Origin: JTS-RE37 sp041743975
GTDB lineage: Bacteria; Bacteroidota; Bacteroidia; Flavobacteriales; Flavobacteriaceae
Length of the DNA stretch: 43,855 nt
Assembly (NCBI GenBank): GCA_041743975.1
Contig: JBGTLT010000116.1
Location: 1 to 43,855, forward strand
Direction: 5' to 3'
The translations under genes and the position numbers were made by a program. Of this stretch, positions 33,301 through 41,306 are shown in pieces; position 1 is the stretch's first letter, and the number at the start of each line of letters is the position of its first letter. The notes under the pieces were generated by a model, which ran no database searches, had not been told where the DNA came from, and saw only the letters and a program-made list of their open reading frames with translations.

Positions 33301-35120
33301 TGCAACCCTTCTGATCGAAAAGCGATGTATCTGAAGGCCAATCCCGGCGGTGGCGGGCCATTGGCACTGGTAATTATTATATTTGCTTCTCCCTGGGCTG
33401 TTGCCTGAAATACAAGGACTTCTGTTGGATCCCCGAATTCATTGAGCCTGTTATTGCCTACAAGGAGGTCTCCGGCATCATTCACAAGGTATATATCCAG
33501 ATCGGTTGAAGCACCTGTACTGTTTTCCTGGGAGGCCATCGCCTCATCCCACTGCAGGACGATCATATAGATGCCTGCCGCTACTTGAATTTTTTGGGTA
33601 TAATCCTGAGTGATAGGATCATAAATATGGGCTCTTGAGTTGCTGTTGGCCGGCAGAAAACTGGTTACGGGCACCGTAGCAGAAGGAGTGAACACATTCT
33701 GATAGCCATTGTTTGCGAAATTCCCGCTGCTTGTGATATAGCTTTTCCCAGGTTGACTTACAAATGACTGGATGGCATCGCTGATTTCGCCCTCGCCAAA
33801 GAAGGGGGCCAGGGGATATGTAATATCATCCACCACTACATCACATCCGGCAGTCGCCAGGTTTGCAATACCCATAGCCATTTCCCGAGGGGACAGAACT
33901 CCGGTTGTGAAGGCCAACTCCGCCCCGGGTGCTACGTCATGGATGATCTGCAATATGGCCCTTCCCTCATCTGAGGCTACCCCATACGGATATTCTAAAA
34001 GTACATCAACCGGTGCCAGGAAGCCATTAGGGTTACCGATTCCCGGCAGATCACCATTTTCCACGTCTACAGTAGCTCTTGTTTTACCCGTAAAGGGCTG
34101 TTTGTCATAACTATCAGAAATAACCCCTATCTTGATTCCCAATCCATTGACAGGGACTCTTTCTCCGTCTACTTCTGTCTGGAAGGAAGCCCGGACTAAA
34201 TCGGTATACTGCGCATTATCTCCCTGGGAATCGACGATACCGACATTGCGGACAGGGTTATATAAGGGCCTGATAAAATTGATCACGTCTGCATGGGCGT
34301 TCAGTTCAGTCAGCCTGTTTATCGGGAAAAATACATCAATAGCAGCCAAATCTTCCTGCACAATCATTACGGGATCTATGAGAAAGTTGGTAACTAAAGG
34401 ATTGCTGGAATATTGTAACCCAAATGTGCCCATCAGCAGGTTGATTGCCTGCTGGAGATTACCCTCTGTTGGTATAATTTCAACCAGGACTTCCTGCCTG
34501 GCATTGATCTGGTAGATGAGGTTTGAAGGTTCATCACCGGCATTTCCCTCCTGCAGGGCGGTTAGTTCCAATCCCAACGGGGTATCGGATTTGCCATTGC
34601 CCTGACCATATACCGGTAAAATTACCCCGGGATCTTTCTCCTTACAGCTTGCAGATTTTACACTTCCATTGATTTTGGATTTTTTCCGCCATTTGTTCTC
34701 AACAGTCCATTTTGCAAAACCTTTTTTGGATATATCCATGGTAAAGGCATCCTCAACAGTCCCGGGTTGAAAGGTATTGAGCACCTGTATCTTTTGAACC
34801 CTGTTGTTTTGTCTTCTGCCGACATTCCCAACCACCAGATATACATAACTCTTGTTTTGTGGTACAACCACTTCAGTATCATTGGGGTTGTGATATCCGA
34901 AATGCAACCGGTACATGCCGTCGCCTATATCTTCCTTACATGTGAAAAGGCTGATATTCTTTTCCTTGCCCGGATTCCATTTTTTGAACTTGCCCCGACC
35001 CTGTGCTGACGCGGCAAACGAGCATAGAAAGAAGGACAAAATCAGTAAAGGAATCGAATTGTAGGATCTTGCAATATAATACGTAAGGGCCTCAATGATG
35101 AGGTGGTAGTGTTTGCTCAT
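30363..35120 (-). CDS. secreted S8/S53-like serine protease with MBG-type domains and type IX sorting domain
   Basis: A 1585-residue protein. A signal sequence (about 20-40, ending AASAQ) and an N-terminal region of about 280 residues precede a subtilisin-fold domain (about 325-710). Asp336 lies in GVISDSYD, the helix reads DEGRAILQIIHDVAPGA (384-400), Asn467 in SSGN, and Ser692 in GTSAAAPHAAG. Glu385 stands where subtilisins have the His of HGT, as in the Glu-Asp-Ser chemistry of sedolisins (S53). An IPT-like segment (about 772-845) and MBG-like repeats (about 861-950 and 951-1195) follow. The second MBG is split by a cluster of NKLR[AP]VVN repeats (1009-1106). The C terminus (about 1508-1585, VVFPNPVRDILHI) is a type IX sorting domain, so the protein is exported across the outer membrane. 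Activity is unproven. Confidence 0.88.
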   Translation of the reverse strand: MSKHYHLIIEALTYYIARSYNSIPLLILSFFLCSFAASAQGRGKFKKWNPGKEKNISLFTCKEDIGDGMYRLHFGYHNPNDTEVVVPQNKSYVYLVVGNVGRRQNNRVQKIQVLNTFQPGTVEDAFTMDISKKGFAKWTVENKWRKKSKINGSVKSASCKEKDPGVILPVYGQGNGKSDTPLGLELTALQEGNAGDEPSNLIYQINARQEVLVEIIPTEGNLQQAINLLMGTFGLQYSSNPLVTNFLIDPVMIVQEDLAAIDVFFPINRLTELNAHADVINFIRPLYNPVRNVGIVDSQGDNAQYTDLVRASFQTEVDGERVPVNGLGIKIGVISDSYDKQPFTGKTRATVDVENGDLPGIGNPNGFLAPVDVLLEYPYGVASDEGRAILQIIHDVAPGAELAFTTGVLSPREMAMGIANLATAGCDVVVDDITYPLAPFFGEGEISDAIQSFVSQPGKSYITSSGNFANNGYQNVFTPSATVPVTSFLPANSNSRAHIYDPITQDYTQKIQVAAGIYMIVLQWDEAMASQENSTGASTDLDIYLVNDAGDLLVGNNRLNEFGDPTEVLVFQATAQGEANIIITSANGPPPPGLAFRYIAFRSEGLQFMEYGGGAPTVSGHAMTQAAVTVGAVDYRVVQSPEAQEFSSYAGLLSNNDLTMVDIAAPDGVNTNVGSIGTDVDSDGFPNFFGTSAAAPHAAGAIALLLSALPSWYPDGLSEIISVDSPVSNALSDEVLQLLKNTAIPAGSLNRAGAGLIDARAAFTMIAAQTAHLTGLAVEAGKTPSEEPFEVTISGEYLPDEATVFFDGEELEIISRTATEIKALVGEFTNNPPLVVRTNAITPGGTDGGDSNPMFFFDGDKIALSIRADAINAEFGQTINFTYTVEGLPEGETYESLGLPDVEFSTPAVFPYPDVNNYVVTPGFGDGALTPEQMDDFQINFQAGQLTVTKKDLLIRPVDATFQYGDAIVLSQEYVYDSNGIEDNPDFLNTIQTAHQSDFFTDNTLIVINKLRAVVNEQEILDLLNNNSWIASNRVIQNKLRPVVNGMNLIDLDVQHFDDYINAQTDPVTNKLRAVVNKLRAVVNANDLLNNGIDLVFENKLRPVVNDTGLGDENDGNEYGAVFAVIDLEDSSTETEERTIDQLYAMNLITGLEASGGTGEWPLTFPGAFLSPIAANFNITYGSGTVTMLPAPLTVSTGDLVIYKGDPIDTRLIETNISGFVYEDTLESVFPDGIPFRFEDEQGNEYKDGDVGEFIIKIDTPPNYTIEETYYGKLIVNFEPFDCERLPVLDFSAVPVLESGKALQQGALYRFNNVTDNVDALVAIQAIVNGRIVLLDRNNVDPEFFKPEIIYTTTGSIQEPYVEFKITLVSSGTDTPVVFDELIASFIDIDGNNSYREYNAFERPARIIVDDPKEITVGESGSDLFITGGANEYNDIFNNNPQVNISAGYTNSASFDFKFGITAVNSNNFTTLQRQSGIQFSCLDNFVNPVTTLFDSNGDLSGKSIAPGGVVFPNPVRDILHIRLEVPGETQITVFDINGQTYHNDTDKGNGQIIALDLSAYPEGLFFVRIKNSKGTHVYTVLRDN
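31803..32096 (-). repeat. five copies of NKLR[AP]VVN in the S8/S53-like protein
   Basis: Copies lie at 32073-32096, 31986-32009, 31890-31913, 31869-31892 and 31803-31826 (residues 1009, 1038, 1070, 1077 and 1099). Two are fused, sharing one Asn codon. The codons differ between copies (for example AATAAATTGAGG and AACAAATTGCGC), so selection acts on the peptide. Confidence 0.9.
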
Positions 35121-35180
35121 TTTTGGTCAGTGTCAGTTGGCGATGGCTTATATGGTCATACTATCATAAATACATAAAAC

Positions 35181-35203
35181 CCCGGCTTACAGTTATTGCC
35201 GGG
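35181..35203 (-). promoter_or_regulatory. leader hairpin of the protease-cyclase operon
   Basis: Arms CCCGGC (35181-35186) and GCCGGG (35198-35203) with an 11-nt loop. On the minus strand the stem is followed by GTTTTATG, about 60 nt before the start codon. It could be an attenuator-like terminator or a regulatory RNA structure. Confidence 0.35.
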
Positions 35204-35590
35204 CGGTTTGGAATAATCTCAATTACAGCAGATCCAACCGATCCGCCATGGTATATAAAAAACTACAGCTTCCGAAATCATACTATTTTTCGATATCTCA
35301 TCAAAAAAATGGTAACAACAAAAAGAATATGTATATAAATGGCATCATTAGACGGGGGGAGAACGCATACTAAACTATTAAAAAAAATCAGATCTTCTGC
35401 GTCAATTCAAAAATTAAGTAATGGAGGGCATGAAGTTGACATTATCCGATTAAAAAGGTTTAATCCGCATGAAGCGCTTCCAATGCATAATTAACAACGG
35501 GTTTCCTGAATTCAGAAACACAGCATTACCAATATGGATTGGTACCATCAGCCTATTATAGCACATATTCATGGAACAGATAATACTAAA

Positions 35591-35620
35591 TAAAAAAACC
35601 GGAAGGCAGCTTCCGCTTTT
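35591..35620 (-). terminator. terminator of the small outer membrane protein gene
   Basis: On the minus strand CGGAAG-CTGC-CTTCCG forms a 6-bp stem with a 4-nt loop followed by GTTTTTTTA, a good intrinsic terminator, about 145 nt after the stop codon at 35763. Confidence 0.65.
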
Positions 35621-35762
35621 CGAATCAATTTGATCACTTCAACCGTGTACTTACAGGGAAGGTTTTAGTTAACCATTGGGTGCAAAGAATAAAGCAGTTC
35701 GGAACATACAGGCTATCCCGGGTCCGGGACTTCCGCATCTTAAAAAGTAAAAAGCTCAATAC

Positions 35763-36257
35763 CTAAAGCGCGAAAAGGATGCCTAAAACAATTGTGGACC
35801 AGGTACCGCCATCCACGCTGATGCCTGTATAGGAGAGGTTAAGTTCCGCATTTTCGGCTATGGCATAACCCGCAATTGGCCTGTAATAGAACCCTCCATC
35901 ATCACCATCACTGATACCGATGGCATACCCCAGATCGATGCCTACCCGGAAAACATCCGAAGCCATATAGCGTCCTGAAGCTGCAATGGGCAGGAATTGT
36001 GAATTACCGAACTCAATAGAACCAAAAAAGATATCAATTGTATTTTCTAATGCGATGGTAAAACCCGTTGCGATTCCCGCATTAAATTCTTCTGTTACTG
36101 CCCAGTGATACAAGGCATCTATACCAAAACTGAATCCGGCCACCTCACTGGCATCACCTATCGGTAAGCCCACATTGATACCCGCACGTAATCCTTCCTG
36201 GGCACTTACACCAAGTGCAAACGCCGCGAAAGAGGCGATTAATACTAATTTTTTCAT
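35763..36257 (-). CDS. small outer membrane beta-barrel protein
   Basis: A 164-residue protein with a signal peptide (MKKLVLIASFAAFALGVSAQ) followed by alternating-hydrophobicity strands (LRAGINVGLPIGDA, FSFGIDALYHWAV, VFRVGIDLGYAIG, LNLSYTGISVDGG). This suggests an eight-stranded OmpX/OmpA-type barrel ending in LFAL. No ligand or family with known function is recognisable. It is monocistronic, with a -7 box about 35 nt upstream and a terminator about 145 nt after its stop. Confidence 0.8.
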   Translation of the reverse strand: MKKLVLIASFAAFALGVSAQEGLRAGINVGLPIGDASEVAGFSFGIDALYHWAVTEEFNAGIATGFTIALENTIDIFFGSIEFGNSQFLPIAASGRYMASDVFRVGIDLGYAIGISDGDDGGFYYRPIAGYAIAENAELNLSYTGISVDGGTWSTIVLGILFAL

Positions 36258-36291
36258 ATTAATTAGATATGAATTAATGCTAAAATGAGGT

Positions 36292-36299
36292 CAAACATA
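36292..36299 (-). promoter_or_regulatory. -7 box upstream of the small outer membrane protein gene
   Basis: On the minus strand TATGTTTG matches TAnnTTTG exactly, 34 nt before the ATG at 36257. A clear TTG at 17-23 nt upstream is missing. Confidence 0.45.
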
Positions 36300-36446
36300 C
36301 ATACCATTCTCCAATGGAAGATAAAAGGTTGCGATAAAATCCTACAGAGTTGTCAATTCTGCTTAACCGGACGATTCAGGCAGCCATGAACGCTGATTTG
36401 AGCATGGATCAGGAGGGGAAGGGCACGAAAGTGCTATCTTTAAGCC

Positions 36447-37367
36447 ATGAATTGGCTTCAGGCACAGCAGGATTACAAGCATTACCTGCAGATTGAAAGG
36501 GGGCTCGCCCATAATTCCATACAGGGATATACGAGGGATATACAAAAATTCAGGGATTTTCTGCAGAACAAAGGCATTGAGGAAGGACCGCTTGATATCG
36601 ACAGGGAATCCATCCAATTATTTATACATGAAATTGCCCGGAAAGTGAATGCCCGGTCCCAATCCAGGAACATATCGGCACTCAAAAGTTTTTTCAGTTA
36701 CCTGGTGTTTGAGGATTTCCGGAAAGACAATCCAATGGACCTGGTAGAATCACCTAAAACAGGGCGTAAACTTCCTGATACCTTATCAACAACAGAGATC
36801 GACAGCCTCATAGGGGCCATCGATCTGACAAGGCCGGAAGGCGAGCGAAACCGGGCAATGTTGGAAACCCTTTACGGATGTGGCCTCCGGGTATCTGAAC
36901 TGACCGGTATCAGGATCTCGGACCTTTTTTTTGAGGAGGATTTTATCAAGGTGACCGGTAAGGGCGATAAACAAAGGTTTGTACCAATAGGCAGTATCAC
37001 AAAAAAATATATCAACCTGTACCGAAAAGAAGTCCGGGTACACAAACCCGTACAAAAGGGCCATGAAGACATCCTGTTCCTTAACCGCAGGGGTAAACAA
37101 CTAACAAGGGCCATGGTCTTTACTATTGTGAAACAACTGGCTCAAAAAATTGGGCTTCATAAAACGATCAGCCCTCACACCTTCCGGCATTCCTTTGCCA
37201 CACACCTGCTGGAAAATGGGGCAGACCTGAGGGCAATCCAGCAAATGTTAGGGCATGAGAGCATAACCACCACTGAAGTATATATGCATGTAGACCGCGC
37301 CCATTTGGCGGAAGTTGTCAATACCTACCATCCCCGGAAACAGGAATTTCCCCATTTCCCCAAATAG
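36447..37367 (+). CDS. xerD: tyrosine recombinase XerD
   Basis: A 306-residue site-specific recombinase that resolves chromosome dimers at dif together with XerC. The N-terminal SAM-like core-binding domain (about 1-90) and the catalytic domain are complete: Arg148 (GCGLRVSEL), Lys172 (GKGDKQR), His244 and Arg247 (HTFRHSF), His270 (MLGHES) and the nucleophile Tyr279 (TTEVYMHVD). Length and N terminus fit XerD better than an integrase. No dif-like site was recognised nearby. A GCAC-GAAA-GTGC hairpin lies just before the start (36423-36434). Confidence 0.93.
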   Translation: MNWLQAQQDYKHYLQIERGLAHNSIQGYTRDIQKFRDFLQNKGIEEGPLDIDRESIQLFIHEIARKVNARSQSRNISALKSFFSYLVFEDFRKDNPMDLVESPKTGRKLPDTLSTTEIDSLIGAIDLTRPEGERNRAMLETLYGCGLRVSELTGIRISDLFFEEDFIKVTGKGDKQRFVPIGSITKKYINLYRKEVRVHKPVQKGHEDILFLNRRGKQLTRAMVFTIVKQLAQKIGLHKTISPHTFRHSFATHLLENGADLRAIQQMLGHESITTTEVYMHVDRAHLAEVVNTYHPRKQEFPHFPK

Positions 37368-37447
37368 TATTTCCGGCAATCATTGATCTCAATGCGCACC
37401 TTTCATCGACCCTGAAGCCTTATATTTAATTTTTAATTCGAAACAAT

Positions 37448-39139
37448 ATGGTGTCAGACCGCAAATGGTGGAAAGAAGGAATTGTCTACCAGATCTATCC
37501 AAGAAGTTTTCAGGACTCCAACGGTGACGGTATCGGGGACCTTAAGGGAATTACCTCCCGGCTCGATTATATTCAAAGCCTTGGAGTTGATATCATCTGG
37601 CTCAATCCCATCTACGCCTCCCCAAATGATGACAATGGCTATGACATCAGTGATTACCATACAATTATGCCTGAATTTGGCACCATGCATGATTTTGACA
37701 GCTTATTGGCCGAAATCAGGTCGCGCGGCTTAAAACTGATTTTGGACCTGGTGGTGAACCATACCAGTGATGAACATCCCTGGTTTATTGCTTCTCGGTC
37801 TTCCCGGGACAATCCTTTCAGGAAATTTTACCATTGGTGGGATGCGGAGAAAGGGAAGCCTCCGCGTCGCTATAGCTACTTTGACCAGGAGGATAACGCC
37901 TGGAAATACGATGAAGCAACAGACGCCTATTACCTGCATTATTTTTCAGCGAAACAACCCGACCTCAATTGGGAAAACCCTGATGTGCGACGTGCTATTT
38001 ATGAAATGATGGAGTTCTGGTTTAAAAAAGGCATCGACGGCTTTCGCATGGATGTCATCTCATTTATTTCGAAAGACCCAGCCTTTCCGGAAATCCCTGA
38101 AAAATACAATGGGGATTATGCGGCATTTTACGCAGACGGACCCAATCTATCCGAATACCTTCGGGAGATGAACAGGGAAGTCCTTTCCCGCTATGATATT
38201 GTGACCGTTGGGGAAGCTCCCGGGGTTACCCTGGACCAGGCCCTCCAATTTGTGGATGAGGACAGCAGGGCATTGAATATGTTCCTTCAGTTCGACCTTA
38301 TGTCGCTTGATTTGTTGTCCGATGATGTTTTTCCCATGATCAAAGGACCATGGAAGCTCAGCGACTTTAAGGCAATATTCTCCAGGTGGGATGCCCTCTT
38401 TGCCGAGAAAGGGTGGGGCAGCCTTTATTTGGGCAACCACGATTTCCCCCGCGCAGTAAGCCGCTGGGGGGATGATTCAATAGCACACTGGTACAATTCT
38501 GCTACCATGTTACAGACGTTCCTGCTCTCCATGCGGGGGACACCCTTTTTTTATTATGGGGAAGAGATCGGGATGACCAATATAGGATTTGAATCCATTG
38601 TGCAATACAGGGATATCAATACCCTGAACAAATATGGGATTGCCAAAAAAAGGGGGGATGACCTGCAGGCATTTTTAGACAATGAGAAACTGACCAGCAG
38701 GGACAATGCCAGGACGCCAATGCAATGGGACCGTTCTGATCAGGCAGGCTTCTCTGTTGCCGAACCCTGGATTTCCATCAATAATAACTACCTGGAAGGC
38801 ATCAATGTGGCCGACCAGGATATGCACAAAGATTCCGTCCTGAACTACTTCAAATCCATGGTGCGGCTCAGAAAACACTATACTGGCCTGGTATATGGCG
38901 AATACACCCTCCTCCTGCCTGAAAATGAAGAAGTTTACACCTATCTGAGGACATGGGACGGGGAGCGGTTGTTAGTCCTCCTTAGTTTTACAGATCATGT
39001 AGTACACTTTGAATTACCGATACAATACAGGGAAGCCACCCTGCTCATTTCCAATACAGGCGAACAGGTAACTAAAATACAAGACGATGCCCAATTCACC
39101 CTTGTACCCTACCAGGCAAGTATTTATAAACTGTCCTAA
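37448..39139 (+). CDS. GH13 alpha-glucosidase, oligo-1,6-glucosidase-like
   Basis: A 563-residue GH13 enzyme. The barrel shows WWKEGIVYQIYPRSFQDSNG (7-26), DGIGDLKGI, LVVNHTS, the nucleophile Asp202 in GFRMDVISF, the acid Glu256 in VGEAPG and the third carboxylate Asp332 in GNHDFPR. The Val right after the nucleophile is a known mark of alpha-1,6 preference (isomaltase/oligo-1,6-glucosidase) against alpha-1,4 enzymes. No signal peptide is seen, so it is likely cytoplasmic. It is not trehalose synthase, as the loops around the active site are of the alpha-glucosidase type. It could release glucose from branch stubs of the glucan built by the cluster at 15.6-23.6 kb (inference). Confidence 0.9.
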   Translation: MVSDRKWWKEGIVYQIYPRSFQDSNGDGIGDLKGITSRLDYIQSLGVDIIWLNPIYASPNDDNGYDISDYHTIMPEFGTMHDFDSLLAEIRSRGLKLILDLVVNHTSDEHPWFIASRSSRDNPFRKFYHWWDAEKGKPPRRYSYFDQEDNAWKYDEATDAYYLHYFSAKQPDLNWENPDVRRAIYEMMEFWFKKGIDGFRMDVISFISKDPAFPEIPEKYNGDYAAFYADGPNLSEYLREMNREVLSRYDIVTVGEAPGVTLDQALQFVDEDSRALNMFLQFDLMSLDLLSDDVFPMIKGPWKLSDFKAIFSRWDALFAEKGWGSLYLGNHDFPRAVSRWGDDSIAHWYNSATMLQTFLLSMRGTPFFYYGEEIGMTNIGFESIVQYRDINTLNKYGIAKKRGDDLQAFLDNEKLTSRDNARTPMQWDRSDQAGFSVAEPWISINNNYLEGINVADQDMHKDSVLNYFKSMVRLRKHYTGLVYGEYTLLLPENEEVYTYLRTWDGERLLVLLSFTDHVVHFELPIQYREATLLISNTGEQVTKIQDDAQFTLVPYQASIYKLS

Positions 39140-39213
39140 TAAGATATAATCCCTTGGGAGAAGGTGTATTCACTGACATACCAGGGCATCTAACCCGCTG
39201 CAATAAAAGCCAA

Positions 39214-39244
39214 TTGTGTGCTCCGATTTCATTGATTATATTTA
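39214..39244 (+). promoter_or_regulatory. probable promoter of the M20 amidohydrolase gene
   Basis: TTG (39214-39216), 20 nt, then TATATTTA (39237-39244), one mismatch from TAnnTTTG, 21 nt before the start codon. Confidence 0.4.
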
Positions 39245-39265
39245 CCCCATTCAATACGTTAATCC

Positions 39266-40690
39266 ATGAAAAAAATTATCCTGATCCTGTGTGTTACCCT
39301 TTATTTTTCCGCTTTAAAGGCCCAAAAAAAACCGGAGGATGTCTTACAACAACTCGATACAAAAGCAGTGGACTATGGGAATATTGCCCAGGAGATTTGG
39401 GGATATGCGGAAATGGGCTATCAGGAAGAAAAAAGTTCGGCCCTGCTGCAAAAGACCTTGAGTGGGGAAGGGTTCAGGATTAAAAGCGGGGTTGCCGGTA
39501 TCCCAACAGCATTCATAGCAGAATACGGAAGCGGGTCTCCGGTGATAGCCATCCTTGGTGAATACGATGCCCTCCCGGGGTTGTCACAGCAAGCTGTGCC
39601 GGAAAAAAAATCAGCAGGAATGGCTGCGGGGCACGCCTGCGGCCACCATTTGTTCGGAACGGCATCTACTGCAACGGCCATCGCGGTAAAGAACTGGCTG
39701 CAAGCCACAGGGACCAAGGGAACTATACGCTTTTATGGCTGCCCCGCCGAGGAAGGGGGATCCGGTAAGGTATATATGGTGCGCGCAGGCTTGTTCAAGG
39801 ACGTGGATGTGGCCTTGCATTGGCACCCTGGAGACGAAAATGAAGCAGATGAAGGTGCCGCGCTCGCCAATAAGTCGGCCAAGTTCAGATTCTATGGTAT
39901 ATCCGCCCATGCAGCCGGGGCCCCTGAAAAAGGACGGTCGGCACTGGACGGGGTAGAGGCCATGGACGCCATGGTCAATATGATGCGGGAGCATATCCCC
40001 GAGGAGGCCAGGATACATTATGTCATCACGGACGGGGGGAAAGCCCCAAATGTGGTCCCAGATTTTGCAGAGGTCTATTACTATGCCCGCCATACCAAAC
40101 GGGATGAGGTAATCGCCATTTTTGACCGAATTATAAAAGCAGCAGAGGGGGCAGCTTTGGGTACAGGTACCGCCATGAAGTATGAGATGATCGGTGGCAC
40201 CCATGAATTGCTCCCGAACACCACCCTGCAAACACTGATGCATCAGAACCTTAGTAAGATAGGCGGAATCACCTATAGCCCTGAGGAATTGGAATTTGCC
40301 AACAAAATAGCGAGCAGCCTCGGCTATGAAAAGGCAGATACCGCAAAGGCCGGGAATATTAAACCGTACACCAAAGATGCCAAATCGAGTGGTTCCACGG
40401 ATGTAGGGGATGTAAGTTTTGCGGTTCCCACGGTGGGCCTCGGAACAGCGACCTGGGTTCCAGGAACCCCTGCACACAGCTGGCAGGCCGTGGCTGCCGG
40501 GGGAACTTCAATAGGTATTAAGGGGATGATGGTAGCAGCCAAAACACTGGCCATTACAGCCATTGAACTGTACAGGCAACCAGACATCATTGAAAAGGCC
40601 AAAGCGGAATTCCAGGAACGCAGGGGAACGAACTTTGAATATATTCCTTTACTGGGGGACAGGACCCCAGCCCTTGACTACAGAAATTAA
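39266..40690 (+). CDS. exported M20-family amidohydrolase (AbgB-like)
   Basis: A 474-residue metallohydrolase with signal peptide MKKIILILCVTLYFSALKAQ. Metal-site motifs are LGEYDALPG (Asp101), GHACGHHLFG (Cys125, His127), CPAEEGGSGK (Glu162/163) and ALHWHPGDEN (His187). The layout resembles p-aminobenzoyl-glutamate hydrolase subunit B and other M20D amidohydrolases that cleave acyl amino acids or peptides. Here it is sent to the periplasm. The substrate is not known. It stands alone between a GH13 gene and an ECF sigma gene and has a near-consensus promoter. Confidence 0.88.
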   Translation: MKKIILILCVTLYFSALKAQKKPEDVLQQLDTKAVDYGNIAQEIWGYAEMGYQEEKSSALLQKTLSGEGFRIKSGVAGIPTAFIAEYGSGSPVIAILGEYDALPGLSQQAVPEKKSAGMAAGHACGHHLFGTASTATAIAVKNWLQATGTKGTIRFYGCPAEEGGSGKVYMVRAGLFKDVDVALHWHPGDENEADEGAALANKSAKFRFYGISAHAAGAPEKGRSALDGVEAMDAMVNMMREHIPEEARIHYVITDGGKAPNVVPDFAEVYYYARHTKRDEVIAIFDRIIKAAEGAALGTGTAMKYEMIGGTHELLPNTTLQTLMHQNLSKIGGITYSPEELEFANKIASSLGYEKADTAKAGNIKPYTKDAKSSGSTDVGDVSFAVPTVGLGTATWVPGTPAHSWQAVAAGGTSIGIKGMMVAAKTLAITAIELYRQPDIIEKAKAEFQERRGTNFEYIPLLGDRTPALDYRN

Positions 40691-40754
40691 CACCACAAAA
40701 AAGGTGTTTATCCTACAGGCCTGAAACAGGGGCCACTTCAATTTTTCCCCTGGG

Positions 40755-40785
40755 ACTGTAACAAAATTCAGTTTTAGCCTACTAA
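40755..40785 (+). promoter_or_regulatory. possible ECF-type promoter of the second sigma operon
   Basis: ACTGTAACAA (40755-40764), 15 nt, then TACTAA (40780-40785), 22 nt before the GTG start. The 10-mer is identical to that at 10225-10234 and lies a similar distance from its gene. Confidence 0.4.
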
Positions 40786-40807
40786 CATCCAAACACTAGC
40801 CTGAAAA

Positions 40808-41302
40808 GTGAACAAAGAGCTGGAGCACAAATTTGTGACCGAACTTGAGAACAATCAGAATATCGTGCATAAAGTATGCAGCCTCTATACCAATAACAGG
40901 CAGGCACATAAAGATCTTTTTCAGGAAATCACCATTCAACTATGGAAAGCGTACCCAAGGTTTCGGGGCGATTCTAAATTCAGCACATGGATGTACCGGG
41001 TAGCCCTGAACACGGCCATAACCTTATACAGAAAATCTAAGAAACGGGTGCAGACCCAGGATTATGATACGGTTATTTATAAGATCCAGGCAGATTCGTA
41101 CGATGAAACTGAAGAACAACGACTGAAGTTATTATATGACGCAGTGAGGGAATTGGGAGATATAGACAAAGCGCTGGTTTTCTTGTACCTTGAGGATAAA
41201 AATTATGAAGAAATTGCAGATACACTTGGAATTTCTGAAGTTAATGCCAGGGTGAAGATGAACCGGATAAAGAACAAATTAAGAACCATATTGAATCCTT
41301 AA
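40808..41302 (+). CDS. RNA polymerase sigma factor, ECF subfamily (second)
   Basis: A 164-residue ECF sigma factor starting at GTG. Region 2 lies at about 15-80 (NRQAHKDLFQEITIQLWKAY, FSTWMYRVALNTAITLYRK) and region 4 at about 105-162 (LGDIDKALVFLYLEDKNYEE, LGISEVNARVKMNRIKNKL). It is only distantly like the first sigma factor at 10.3 kb, so the two are not recent copies. The next gene, a membrane protein, starts 4 nt after the stop, which suggests a sigma/anti-sigma pair. Confidence 0.9.
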   Translation: MNKELEHKFVTELENNQNIVHKVCSLYTNNRQAHKDLFQEITIQLWKAYPRFRGDSKFSTWMYRVALNTAITLYRKSKKRVQTQDYDTVIYKIQADSYDETEEQRLKLLYDAVRELGDIDKALVFLYLEDKNYEEIADTLGISEVNARVKMNRIKNKLRTILNP

Positions 41303-41306
41303 GCTT

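Larger units (their letters stand above)
35121..35762. other. 642-bp AT-rich intergenic region
   Basis: No convincing coding region. It holds a GC hairpin at 35181-35203 in the leader of the protease gene and a good minus-strand terminator at 35591-35620 for the outer membrane protein gene. The centre (35260-35440) is AT-rich. No TAnnTTTG box is found on either strand, so the protease promoter was not located. Confidence 0.6.

Noticed and set aside
35123..35338. 71-codon plus-strand frame before the protease gene
   Set aside because: Composition is unlike a protein from this genome, and it spans the GC hairpin and protease leader.
36435..36442. TATCTTTA as a -7 box for xerD
   Set aside because: It would place the transcription start at or after the ATG at 36447, and no TTG lies at the right distance.
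37448..39139. Reading the GH13 gene as trehalose synthase (TreS), which would complete the GlgE pathway
   Set aside because: The region around the nucleophile (GFRMDVISF) and the loop with RYSYFDQEDNAW are of the oligo-1,6-glucosidase type, not TreS.
39611..40477. Open frame of 288 codons antisense to the M20 amidohydrolase gene; likewise 16346-17203 antisense to the GH31 gene
   Set aside because: Both mirror strongly coding sequence in the other strand and show no domain, signal peptide or start context of their own.
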